A stretch of 28,101 nucleotides of DNA from assembly GCA_021157645.1 (NCBI GenBank), contig JAGGWC010000207.1, positions 1 through 28,101 of the forward strand, given 5' to 3'. Within the stretch, counting starts at the first letter, position 1. Each line of letters starts with the position of its first letter. Under the pieces are notes generated by a model that saw only the letters and a program-made list of their open reading frames with translations, was not told the DNA's origin and did no database searches. Source of the stretch: Candidatus Cloacimonadota bacterium. GTDB taxonomy: Bacteria; Cloacimonadota; Cloacimonadia; Cloacimonadales; TCS61. A program made the translations under genes and the position numbers. Positions 17,101 to 23,892 of the stretch are shown piece by piece.

Positions 17101-17481
17101 TATGAATACTATGTAACAGCAATTTATTCTGATGGACAGGAATCTGAATCATCAAATGTAGTTACTATTGAATTAACAAACAGTGGAAATGGATTAATTC
17201 CATTAGTAACAAAATTACACGGAAATTATCCAAATCCATTCAACCCCAGTACATCCATACGATTTGATCTTGCTGGAGATTCAGATGTTACAATACAAAT
17301 TTTCAACGTGAAAGGACAATTAATAAAAACGTTGATCAAAGAAAAAATATCTGCTGGAAAGCATTCAATAAAATGGGATGGTGATGATGATGATAATCGT
17401 TCGATAGCTTCAGGTATTTATTTTTATAAATTACAGGCTGATTTACAGTTATTTATAGGGAAGTGTATTTTACTAAAATAA
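14125..17481 (+). CDS. Secreted two-propeller protein with sorting domain
   Basis: This 1118-aa protein is modular. A signal peptide (1-19) is followed by a first propeller (20-235) of five repeats starting 'G(L/I)xYDGxxLW' at about 35, 79, 124, 166 and 207. Two ASH/choice-of-anchor-D-type Ig domains cover about 245-340 and 347-445. A second propeller has eight acidic loops of the DxNxDGxxD form at 478, 531, 585, 633, 685, 732, 779 and 827, spaced 47-54 residues and mostly followed by 'DGxTGxxxW' strands, mixing FG-GAP and PQQ-like patterns; the loops probably bind calcium. A carboxypeptidase-regulatory-like domain (857-932), an Fn3 domain (935-1017) and a C-terminal FlgD/Por-type domain from N1034 (NYPNPFNP to ASGIYFYKL) complete it. 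In FCB bacteria that last domain directs type IX secretion or surface display. Likely an adhesin or surface scaffold; ligand unknown. Confidence 0.85.
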   Translation: MKNKYLFLLFILITIPISAEWTIVQTYSIPEGASGLAYDGTYLYCGIYGANGDEIYQIDPTNGNYQLQFTDPVLEDTYGLTYDGTNLWLTDHRNGTYEPAVAYQYDMNGNILSEFELPAHYMSGIAYDNGDFWVTAYYDPDGEIYKVDNTGTIIQQFAAPDNQPWDLCLENDNLWMADYWGDALYKIDPVTGTLLETHPSEGADPAGIVFDGQYLWYCDNGSGGFDYLYKVDLSGTGTPAISLGWDEYDFGNTTIGQPESIELPITNVGTADLDINNLIFTLTDFFSDEILPITIIPGSTEYLTIIFDPTVWGPYNCTLSVESNDPVNPSELVTLTGYAVTDDPQIVISPTNLNYGSIRVDALTGRYLNISNQGSGNLEITQFEFDNTQYILDETVELPLIITPANEVDVRIWFNPQSFGTINATCTIYSNDPVALTTDIALTGTGDNTQYAIGSILWQYQINTGYDNSPKAITPIEDINGDEVGDVIICSEDNFVRCFNGNASVTGDILWETEIYSGNIYNQNALKIIEDVDSDGYDDVIVGTTGGDRAVRAISGKTGQLIWTFNTSIYSGDGGWVYQVDVSYDYNNDGIQDVLAAAGSDAQRVMCLDGTNGNELWNFYLAGPKFSCIGISDINNDGVPDAIGGGSNSYETEGKIWGISGANGSQLWEFTTGGSSVWALAEVDDLSGNGINDVVVGDFGGNYYGINTSNGSMEWSGSIGSGLIIRFEKLNDVNGNGHPDIAIARSTQDNAIVIDGNTGANIWLQPVADQPWVVDKIGDITGDGINDVVWGTLFGSNFGYFMDGATGNILSQTPVGSACDAIGGIPDIAGDGSWEMIMGGRNGTVTCASGGETVDNGILEGMITLNGGTGSVNATSVQIGTTTVTVDPTGYYTAELIPGLYDITFSLPTYESVTIEDVEIISEQITTLDVVLNYCFAPQNLTYTIEYNDIVLEWDEPQTTREVTSYKVYRDEIEIAEINELTYTDEDLIAAIYEYYVTAIYSDGQESESSNVVTIELTNSGNGLIPLVTKLHGNYPNPFNPSTSIRFDLAGDSDVTIQIFNVKGQLIKTLIKEKISAGKHSIKWDGDDDDNRSIASGIYFYKLQADLQLFIGKCILLK

Positions 17482-17503
17482 TCATTTAACTAAGCAAATA
17501 ATT

Positions 17504-17533
17504 AGAGGTGGTTCATTTCCACCTCTTTTTTTT
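17504..17533 (+). terminator. Intrinsic terminator after the propeller gene
   Basis: AGAGGTGG (17504-17511) pairs with CCACCTCT (17519-17526) around a seven-base loop, and the T run reaches 17533. A textbook Rho-independent terminator about 20 bp after the stop. Confidence 0.9.
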
Positions 17534-17534
17534 A

Positions 17535-17562
17535 TTGACATTATATCTACATTATTTTCAAT
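17535..17562 (+). promoter_or_regulatory. Candidate promoter of the 353-aa protein gene
   Basis: TTGACA at 17535-17540 directly follows the T run of the preceding terminator. With a 16-bp spacer the -10 is TTCAAT (17557-17562), four of six consensus bases. Start codon is 35 bp further on. Confidence 0.35.
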
Positions 17563-17596
17563 ACATTAGTAAATTAAATAGTATTAAGGAAAATGA

Positions 17597-18658
17597 ATGA
17601 ATAAAAATGAACTAATTGACTGGCTTTTTGATAACGGAGATGCGGTAATTCGATATCGCACAGCAACAGAACTTACTAATGATAAGTCTGAGTATAATAT
17701 TTCTTCTTTAAGAACTGAATTAATGAAAACACCAAAAGCTCATTATTGGATGAAGTGCTTAAAAGATAAGCGAAGGTTAAATTATATACATGGAAGCTAT
17801 GATTATTGCTTCGAAAATGCCATGGGTAAACTTATCTTCATGGGCATCAAAGCTGGATTTAATAAATTGGAAGATTCATCAAAATCATATGTGAAATGGT
17901 TAAAAGAAAGTATTGAAACAGAATCAGAAGAACCAATTGAGAATCCTATTGATTTCTTCTATGAAAATCTTATTGCTTCATTTTTATCTGCTTCGGGATT
18001 TAAAGATATTGAACCCGTCAGCACATTTGTCCGAGAACGGATCAATATGATCTACAATTTTACTAAAGATAATAATTTTTCAATTTTCGCCGATAAAGCT
18101 AATTATAAGGGAATTTCTAATGCTTTCGATGATCATCCACTTATTGATCCTGAATTATATCTTGATGGAAAATTCAAACTACCATGGATACATGATCTTC
18201 TTACATTCTCCGCATTTTATGACGAATTTCCTGATAAGATCGATCAAATTATTTCCTATATTTTAAATGACAAATATCAAAAATTCCCAGACGGTTATGG
18301 AATAGTTATGGCAGGAGTAAAACGGTATACTGTGTTGGGTTGGAATGTTTGGCTACCTGGTTTTTCCAATTTTGATCTTAATGAATTTCAGAAACAGAAT
18401 ATTATAACTCGTATGATCCTTATGAGACCTTTTAAAGTTGCTCGAGAAAGTGAATGGTATAAAAATTGTATACAACATCTAGAGCAATTCAAGCAAAAAA
18501 ATGGGACATATCTTTTCCCAAAAGAATATCTTAAGGAGAAAAATAACTCCTATTTTATCACTGGTTATCATATGGGTCTCGGTGAAAATAGGAAATCAAA
18601 AAATGGACTTGCTTTAGAATCTTCATTCTGGATGTTAAAGCTTACCGATAAACAATAA
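17597..18658 (+). CDS. Uncharacterised helical protein (353 aa)
   Basis: I do not recognise a characterised family. There is no signal peptide or membrane segment, so it is probably cytoplasmic. It starts 'LIDWLFDNGDAVIRYRTATEL', which resembles uncharacterised proteins whose first helix reads 'WLLxGDxxVRYRT'. The composition is strongly helical with many aromatic and His residues (IHGSYDYCFENAMGKL near 64-79, LGWNVWLPGF near 250-260). The C terminus ALESSFWMLKL also recurs in such proteins. An alpha-alpha toroid like those of terpene cyclases or glycosidases is possible but unproven; no catalytic motif is evident. The start at 17597 is chosen over ATG 17593, which hits a stop after three codons; AAGGA at 17586-17590 is the ribosome binding site. 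It is a single-gene unit with its own promoter and terminator. Confidence 0.65.
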   Translation: MNKNELIDWLFDNGDAVIRYRTATELTNDKSEYNISSLRTELMKTPKAHYWMKCLKDKRRLNYIHGSYDYCFENAMGKLIFMGIKAGFNKLEDSSKSYVKWLKESIETESEEPIENPIDFFYENLIASFLSASGFKDIEPVSTFVRERINMIYNFTKDNNFSIFADKANYKGISNAFDDHPLIDPELYLDGKFKLPWIHDLLTFSAFYDEFPDKIDQIISYILNDKYQKFPDGYGIVMAGVKRYTVLGWNVWLPGFSNFDLNEFQKQNIITRMILMRPFKVARESEWYKNCIQHLEQFKQKNGTYLFPKEYLKEKNNSYFITGYHMGLGENRKSKNGLALESSFWMLKLTDKQ

Positions 18659-18685
18659 CTCACATTGCTTTTCGTTAGAATATTA

Positions 18686-18718
18686 AAAAAAGAGATGCAT
18701 TATTTGCATCTCTTTTTT
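18686..18718. terminator. 14-bp bidirectional terminator
   Basis: Positions 18686-18699 pair perfectly with 18705-18718 around a five-base loop. GAGATGCA/TGCATCTC forms the core, with A6 on the left and T6 on the right, so it works for both the plus-strand orphan gene and the minus-strand clpB gene that converge here. Confidence 0.9.
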
Positions 18719-18741
18719 GTTTTGCAGATTCAAAAATATTC

Positions 18742-21312
18742 TTATCTGAATATGAATTCTTTTCCATTGAAATCAATCTGGATCTTTTTATCAGGTGGAA
18801 TATTCCCTTCTAAAAGTTGAACAGCCAGTTTGTTTTCTATCTCCTTTTGGATCACACGTTTAAGAGGTCTTGCCCCAAATTGAGGATCAAACCCAAGCTC
18901 AGCCAATTCCGAAACAGCTGACTCACTAAAATCAATTTTAATGTTCCTGCTATTTAAACGCATTTTGAGAAGTTCAAGTTGTAACACAATGATATTTTTT
19001 ATCTGCTCTTTTGTGAGACGGTGAAAAATAATAATATCATCCAACCTGTTTAAGAATTCAGGACGGAAATATTGTTTTAAATGTTCTTTCAACTGGATTT
19101 TTACATCATCCTCAGTTTTATCACCCATTTCAGAAATAAGCTGTGATGCAATATTTGAAGTCATGATGATAACTGTATTTTTAAAATCTACTGTTCTACC
19201 TTTTCCATCAGTCATTCTACCATCATCAAGAATCTGTAAAAGCACATTAAAAATATCGCGGTGAGCTTTCTCGATCTCATCCAATAAAATTATACTGTAA
19301 GGTTTTCTTCGCACAGCTTCAGTTAAATATCCACCCTGCTCATAACCTACATATCCAGGGGGAGCACCGATCAATCTGGCAACCGAGTGCTTTTCCATAA
19401 ATTCACTCATATCAATACGGATTATAGCTTTTCCCGTATCGAAAAGATATTCTGCCAGAGCTTTTGCCAACTCTGTTTTCCCTACTCCGGTTGGACCCAT
19501 AAAGAGGAAAGAGCCAATAGGTTTTTCACTATCGGAAAGCCCGCTTCTTGATCTTCTTATTGCATTTGAGACTGCCTTGATACCTTCCATCTGGCCAATG
19601 ACTCTTTTCGATAATATGTCTTCCATCTTAATAAGTTTTTGCATTTCACTCTTCATAAGTTTTGAAACAGGAATGCCTGTCCATTTTGAAACAACTTCTG
19701 CGATCATCTCTTCATCGATCTGCTCTTTTAGCATTTGACTATTTTTAGGAATTTCATGTAATTTATTCTTTAATTCTTGTAATTTATTTTGCATTTCAAC
19801 CAGGTGTCCATACTTTAATTCGGAAACTTTGGCAAGATCACCTTTCCTTTCTGATATTTCTATCTGAGCTTTTATCTCATCGATTTTTTCTGAAGTTTTA
19901 CTAATATTTTTAAGTAAATTCTTCTCGAATTCCCAGCGCAATAGAAGTTCTTTCTGTTTATCTTTTATATTGGCAGTATCTTCTGATATTTTACTCAATC
20001 TCTCTTTTGAAATTTTGTTCTTTTCCTTTCGTAAAGATATTTTTTCAATTTCAAGCTGCTTAAGTCTTCTACCTGCAATTTCCAATTCTTCCGGCATTGA
20101 GTCAATTTCCATTCTTAAACTTGCACAAGCTTCATCTATCAGATCAATTGCTTTATCCGGAAGAAATCTATCTGTAATGTACCGTTCGGAAAGTACTGCA
20201 GCAGAGACCAATGCATTATCCTGAATTTGAACACCATGATGCACTTCATATTTTTCTTTAATCCCGCGCAGTATTGAAATCGTATCTTTAATATCAGGTT
20301 CTTCGATCAAGACCGGTTGGAATCTTCTCTCTAAAGCAGCATCTTTTTCTATATACTTTCTGTATTCATCTAAAGTAGTGGCTCCTATACAATGAAGTGA
20401 GCCGCGTGCTAAAGCTGGTTTAAGCATATTGGATGCATCCACAGATCCTTCAGCAGCACCCGCACCAACAACGGTGTGGATCTCATCAATAAAAAGTATT
20501 ACATTTCCTGCTGCTTTTTCAACTTCTTTTAGTACAGCTTTAAGTCTTTCCTCGAATTCCCCACGAAATTTTGCTCCGGCAATTAATGATCCCATATCAA
20601 GTTCTAATACATCTTTTCCTTTAAGGTTTTCAGGAACATCCAAATCAACTACCCTACGAGCCAAACCTTCGACAATTGCAGTTTTTCCAACTCCGGGTTC
20701 TCCTATAAGAACCGGATTATTCTTTCTTCTGCGTGATAATGTCTGTATGGTTCTACGTATCTCATCATCTCTACCAATAACGGGATCTAACTCACCCAAA
20801 CGAGCCAGTTTTGTAAGATTTCTGGTATATTTTTCCAACGCTTGATATTTTGTTTCAGGATTCTGATCTGTTACTTTTTGATTACCGCGAATTTCTTTCA
20901 TGGCTTTTAATATATTAGATCGTGTAATTCCTAGATCATTAATCTCTTTTGTCAGTTTTCCTTTTGTAAAGATAGCCAGCAGCAAGTGTTCTATACTAAT
21001 ATATTCATCCTGTAAATTAGTAACTTCTTTTTCCGATTGATTAAATATATCATTTACTTCTTTAGATAAGGTAGATTGAAAAACTCCACTAATTTTTGGT
21101 TGTGTATCCAAATATTTTTTTAAAGATTGAATCACAAAATCTACATTGATTTCCATTTTTTTTAGCAATGATACAGAAAAACTTTCTTGTTGTTCAATCA
21201 TTGCAAGTAACAGATGAGCAGTTATTATCTCCTGATGACCATACTCTTCAGCCAATTGTCTGGCTCTCTCTATAACTTCTTGAGATTTTATTGTTAACCT
21301 GTTATAATTCAT
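18742..21312 (-). CDS. clpB: ATP-dependent disaggregase ClpB
   Basis: ClpB is a cytoplasmic AAA+ ring that extracts proteins from aggregates with DnaK. The start is placed at the ATG at 21312 (856 aa) because GGAGGAGAA lies just before it; a TTG at 21327 would add five residues and bury that site. The Clp N-domain (1-145), first AAA+ domain with Walker A GEPGVGKT (204-211) and Walker B FIDEIH (D276/E277), arginine fingers near 329-330, a Lys/Glu-rich coiled-coil middle domain (about 400-520), and second AAA+ domain with GPTGVGKT (606-613), pore segment GYVGYEQGG and LLDEIEKAH (D678/E679) all appear. The middle domain separates it from ClpA and its length fits ClpB rather than ClpC. It is divergent from hsp20 across a CIRCE-like operator. 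Confidence 0.96.
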   Translation of the reverse strand: MNYNRLTIKSQEVIERARQLAEEYGHQEIITAHLLLAMIEQQESFSVSLLKKMEINVDFVIQSLKKYLDTQPKISGVFQSTLSKEVNDIFNQSEKEVTNLQDEYISIEHLLLAIFTKGKLTKEINDLGITRSNILKAMKEIRGNQKVTDQNPETKYQALEKYTRNLTKLARLGELDPVIGRDDEIRRTIQTLSRRRKNNPVLIGEPGVGKTAIVEGLARRVVDLDVPENLKGKDVLELDMGSLIAGAKFRGEFEERLKAVLKEVEKAAGNVILFIDEIHTVVGAGAAEGSVDASNMLKPALARGSLHCIGATTLDEYRKYIEKDAALERRFQPVLIEEPDIKDTISILRGIKEKYEVHHGVQIQDNALVSAAVLSERYITDRFLPDKAIDLIDEACASLRMEIDSMPEELEIAGRRLKQLEIEKISLRKEKNKISKERLSKISEDTANIKDKQKELLLRWEFEKNLLKNISKTSEKIDEIKAQIEISERKGDLAKVSELKYGHLVEMQNKLQELKNKLHEIPKNSQMLKEQIDEEMIAEVVSKWTGIPVSKLMKSEMQKLIKMEDILSKRVIGQMEGIKAVSNAIRRSRSGLSDSEKPIGSFLFMGPTGVGKTELAKALAEYLFDTGKAIIRIDMSEFMEKHSVARLIGAPPGYVGYEQGGYLTEAVRRKPYSIILLDEIEKAHRDIFNVLLQILDDGRMTDGKGRTVDFKNTVIIMTSNIASQLISEMGDKTEDDVKIQLKEHLKQYFRPEFLNRLDDIIIFHRLTKEQIKNIIVLQLELLKMRLNSRNIKIDFSESAVSELAELGFDPQFGARPLKRVIQKEIENKLAVQLLEGNIPPDKKIQIDFNGKEFIFR

Positions 21313-21416
21313 ATTATTCTCCTCCAAATATTTTTTGAAATTGTATCATCAACAATTTCTTAAAAATCAAATTACACCTATAATTTAATAAAGAAAAATG
21401 AAATGCCAAAATCTTT

Positions 21417-21443
21417 TTAGCGCTCTTTCCATAAGACTGCTAA
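21417..21443. promoter_or_regulatory. CIRCE-like operator (HrcA binding site)
   Basis: The left half TTAGCGCTC (21417-21425) and right half GACTGCTAA (21435-21443) are separated by exactly nine bases. Each half matches the CIRCE consensus TTAGCACTC-N9-GAGTGCTAA at eight of nine positions. CIRCE is bound by the heat-shock repressor HrcA. It lies eight bases before the -35 of the Hsp20 promoter and about 105 bp upstream of clpB, so it may repress one or both. No hrcA gene is in the window. Confidence 0.8.
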
Positions 21444-21451
21444 TTTTTTAT

Positions 21452-21479
21452 TTGACATCCACTTTTTTTTGCTTATTAT
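21452..21479 (+). promoter_or_regulatory. Promoter of the Hsp20 gene
   Basis: TTGACA at 21452-21457 and TATTAT at 21474-21479 are separated by 16 bp, the best sigma-70-like match in the window. The CIRCE-like site abuts it upstream. The ATG is about 42 bp downstream of the -10. Confidence 0.65.
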
Positions 21480-21521
21480 ATTTGTGTGAACGTTAAAAAA
21501 AAAGAATTAAAGGAGGTTATT

Positions 21522-21950
21522 ATGAGATACGTTCCAATTAAAAGAAGAGGAGATTATTATCCAATGATGTCAGCTTTTGATAAATTCTTTGATAATTTCT
21601 TTGAAGATGACAAAGCTGATGAAAATGTAAGAACAATGGCTATCGATTTGGTAGAGAATGAAAAAAATTATCAGATCAAAGCTGATCTTCCTGGAATCGA
21701 CAAGAAAGATGTTAACATTTCAATTGATAGCAATAATCTTGTTATCGAAGCAAACCGGGAAGAAGTTAAAGAAGAGAAAAAAGATTCTTACTATCGCTGT
21801 GAAAGATACAGTGGTAATTACAAAAGATCAATTGCCTTAACCGAACAATGCGACGTTAAATCGATTAACGCAGAATTCAAAAATGGTGTTCTTACTATAA
21901 CGATTCCGAAAACTGAACCGGAACCAGCCAAGAAAATCGAGATTAAGTAA
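21522..21950 (+). CDS. Small heat-shock protein, Hsp20/alpha-crystallin family
   Basis: Small heat-shock proteins hold unfolding proteins for refolding by DnaK and ClpB. The start is set at ATG 21522 (142 aa) because AAAGGAGG (21509-21516) precedes it; the upstream GTG at 21486 would place this site inside the gene. The alpha-crystallin domain covers about 40-130 with ADLPGIDKKDVNISID (54-69) and the closing GVLTITIPK (122-130). The C-terminal IEI (139-141) is the IxI motif that binds neighbouring subunits in the oligomer. The gene is divergent from clpB and has a CIRCE-like operator, a strong promoter and its own terminator. Confidence 0.95.
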   Translation: MRYVPIKRRGDYYPMMSAFDKFFDNFFEDDKADENVRTMAIDLVENEKNYQIKADLPGIDKKDVNISIDSNNLVIEANREEVKEEKKDSYYRCERYSGNYKRSIALTEQCDVKSINAEFKNGVLTITIPKTEPEPAKKIEIK

Positions 21951-21962
21951 ACTCACTTATGG

Positions 21963-21994
21963 AAAAAGGTCGTGGAATTCACGACCTTTTTTTT
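21963..21994 (+). terminator. Intrinsic terminator after hsp20
   Basis: Positions 21963-21974 pair with 21980-21991 around a five-base loop, with GGTCGTG/CACGACC as the core and a T run of eight (21987-21994). Strong Rho-independent terminator 12 bp after the stop codon. Confidence 0.9.
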
Positions 21995-22053
21995 ATTTTT
22001 TGTAACTATTCATTTTTTTTTCGTTAATAATTATAAAAAAGTAAGGAGTTAAA

Positions 22054-23502
22054 ATGAAAAACAAAATTGTATTAATACCCCTGATAATACTTATTTTATC
22101 ATTAAATTTATTTGCTCAACCACCAGTTGTTAATAAAGGGAAAAGTCCATTTGTACAAGTAGTAAAAGACATTCGGGAATCCGTTGTCAACATAACTGTT
22201 AAGTATGAAATGAAATATGGTGGATTTAATTCTCAGCTTCCGTTTAATGATGACTTCTTCAAATTCTTTTTCCCCGATCCATATGGCAATCGTGAACAGC
22301 AAAGCAGAAAATCAGTAGCAATGGGAAGTGGTTTTATTTTTAAGAGGAATAATAAAGATGTATATATTTTAACTAATAATCATGTTGTAGAAAGAGGAAA
22401 AGAAGGTGAAATAATAGTTACTCTTGCCGACAAAGCCAAATATAAAGCAGAGATAGTAGGGCTTGATTCTGAAACGGATCTGGCAGTAATTAAAATTGAA
22501 GTAGAAAACAATGAAAATACTGTTATTGCACCACTTGGAGATTCTGATGAAATGGAAATCGCAGATTGGGTAATGGCAATTGGCAATCCTTTTGGTCAAT
22601 TAGGTTTAGAAAGAACCGTTACAGTCGGTGTAATTTCTGCAACCGGAAGAGCAAATTTGAAATTTGGAAAAGATTCACCCATATATCAAGATTATATTCA
22701 GACAGATGCAGCAATTAATCCGGGTAATAGTGGAGGTCCACTTGTAAATTTACATGGAGAAGTAATCGGAGTCAATGCTGCGATAACAAGTACAAGTGGA
22801 GGAAATGTAGGAATTGGCTTTGCTATCCCTGCTAATATCGCAAAAAAAGTTTCCCATGATCTAATCGAACATGGTGAAGTTCGCAGAGCATATATGGGAA
22901 TTTTACCACAGGATATTACTGCCGAAATTCAAGCTAGTTTTGATCTGGATAAAATCAAGGGCGTATTAGTTGCAAAAGTAGAAGAGAATACATCCGCTAA
23001 AAAAGCCGGTTTAAAGAGAGGTGATGTAATCATTCAATTTGATGGGAAGGAAATTCCAAATATGGCAAAATTCCGTCTCATTGTTGCTAATAGTGAAATA
23101 GATAAGAATTTACCTATTATTGTAATCCGCGATAAAAAAGAGAAATCTCTCTTAATCAAATTAACGGAAAGACCGGACAAAATAGCTGACGATAAAAATA
23201 AAATAAAGGAAGATAAATCAGATGACATTGGCTTGGAAATAGATAATCTGAATAGTGAATTTGCTCGAAGATATAAGGTAGATGAAAAATCAGGTGTGAT
23301 TATCACAAGAATTTACCAAAACTCACCAGCTGCAGAAAGTGGTTTAAGTGTTGGAGATATTATCATTGAGGTCAACAGAAAATCAATTCATGATGTTGAT
23401 GATTTCAATAAATTCACAAAAAATAATCAGTATGATTCTTTACTGCTTTATGTAAAAATAAAATCAGGTGCTTATTTATATGTACCGATAAAGTTGAAAT
23501 GA
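22054..23502 (+). CDS. Periplasmic serine protease, DegP/HtrA family
   Basis: HtrA proteases degrade or hold misfolded envelope proteins. The 482-aa product has a signal peptide (KNKIVLIPLIILILSLNLFA, cleavage before QPP), a trypsin-like domain with the triad H110 in LTNNHVVE, D142 in ETDLAVIKI and S226 in NPGNSGGPL, and two C-terminal PDZ domains (about 262-360 and 385-480, each with a GLxxGD motif). Two PDZ domains and the export signal fit DegP/DegQ rather than membrane-bound DegS. AAGGAG precedes the ATG. It follows clpB and hsp20 but has its own upstream region behind the hsp20 terminator, and no CIRCE-like site is visible in front of it. It probably serves the many exported proteins encoded nearby. 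Confidence 0.94.
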   Translation: MKNKIVLIPLIILILSLNLFAQPPVVNKGKSPFVQVVKDIRESVVNITVKYEMKYGGFNSQLPFNDDFFKFFFPDPYGNREQQSRKSVAMGSGFIFKRNNKDVYILTNNHVVERGKEGEIIVTLADKAKYKAEIVGLDSETDLAVIKIEVENNENTVIAPLGDSDEMEIADWVMAIGNPFGQLGLERTVTVGVISATGRANLKFGKDSPIYQDYIQTDAAINPGNSGGPLVNLHGEVIGVNAAITSTSGGNVGIGFAIPANIAKKVSHDLIEHGEVRRAYMGILPQDITAEIQASFDLDKIKGVLVAKVEENTSAKKAGLKRGDVIIQFDGKEIPNMAKFRLIVANSEIDKNLPIIVIRDKKEKSLLIKLTERPDKIADDKNKIKEDKSDDIGLEIDNLNSEFARRYKVDEKSGVIITRIYQNSPAAESGLSVGDIIIEVNRKSIHDVDDFNKFTKNNQYDSLLLYVKIKSGAYLYVPIKLK

Positions 23503-23535
23503 GTAATCTTCATTTTATAATTACCAATAATACAA

Positions 23536-23560
23536 AAGGCTTCCGAAAAACGGAAGCCTT
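23536..23560 (-). terminator. Terminator of tRNA-Asn, possibly bidirectional
   Basis: Positions 23536-23545 pair perfectly with 23551-23560 (AAGGCTTCCG/CGGAAGCCTT) around A5. On the minus strand a T4 run follows the stem directly, making it a Rho-independent terminator for the tRNA. For the plus-strand HtrA gene no T run follows, so it may only act as a 3'-end barrier. Confidence 0.75.
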
Positions 23561-23565
23561 GATTA

Positions 23566-23640
23566 TGGCTCCTGAAGAGGGATTTGAACCCCCGACCTAG
23601 TGGTTAACAGCCACCCGCTCTACCGCTGAGCTATTCAGGA
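23566..23640 (-). tRNA. tRNA-Asn (anticodon GTT), CCA encoded
   Basis: Read on the minus strand, a seven-pair acceptor stem (TCCTGAA with TTCAGGA) is perfect. The D stem is GCTC/GAGC, the anticodon loop CTGTTAA gives anticodon GTT, and the T arm has the TTCAAAT loop. G73 is the asparagine discriminator, and CCA is encoded (23566-23568). The anticodon stem and the T stem each contain one G-T pair. The gene stands alone between HtrA and the ABC operon, with a terminator directly downstream. Confidence 0.96.
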
Positions 23641-23661
23641 TTAATTCTAACAATGGGAGAC

Positions 23662-23689
23662 TTTTTAAATCCGTCTCTTTTTGTGTCAA
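23662..23689 (-). promoter_or_regulatory. Candidate promoter of tRNA-Asn
   Basis: On the minus strand, TTGACA reads from 23689 to 23684 and TAAAAA from 23667 to 23662, a 16-bp spacer. The -10 matches four of six consensus bases. The tRNA 5' end lies about 22 bases downstream, a reasonable short leader. Confidence 0.4.
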
Positions 23690-23825
23690 TATTATTTTCT
23701 TGAAAAATTAGTATCAATAATTCATAATTTTTAGTTTTAATGGTTGTTTTTTGCTGTTGAAGTGTAGTTTAATATTTATCTTTTATGATGATCTAATTCA
23801 TTAAGTCTGTATCATTAAAAGACGC

Positions 23826-23852
23826 TTGACAGATTATTTTTATTTTTATTTT
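23826..23852 (+). promoter_or_regulatory. Candidate promoter of the gldA-type ABC operon
   Basis: TTGACA at 23826-23831 is clear, but the best -10 is uncertain: TATTTT at 23847-23852 gives a 15-bp spacer, and CATAAT at 23855-23860 lies too far away at 23 bp. The start codon is 40 bp downstream. Confidence 0.3.
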
Positions 23853-23892
23853 TGCATAATTGGAATTAATTATTTATTAAGGAGTTGATAAA

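Noticed and set aside
20429..20845. 138-aa plus-strand open frame opposite clpB
   Set aside because: It is the antisense of the first AAA+ domain; its Ser/Pro/Thr-rich sequence is what reading that GC-richer coding region backwards gives.
23656..23677. Small inverted repeat GAGAC...GTCTC in the tRNA leader
   Set aside because: Only five pairs with an 11-base loop; expected by chance in such a region.
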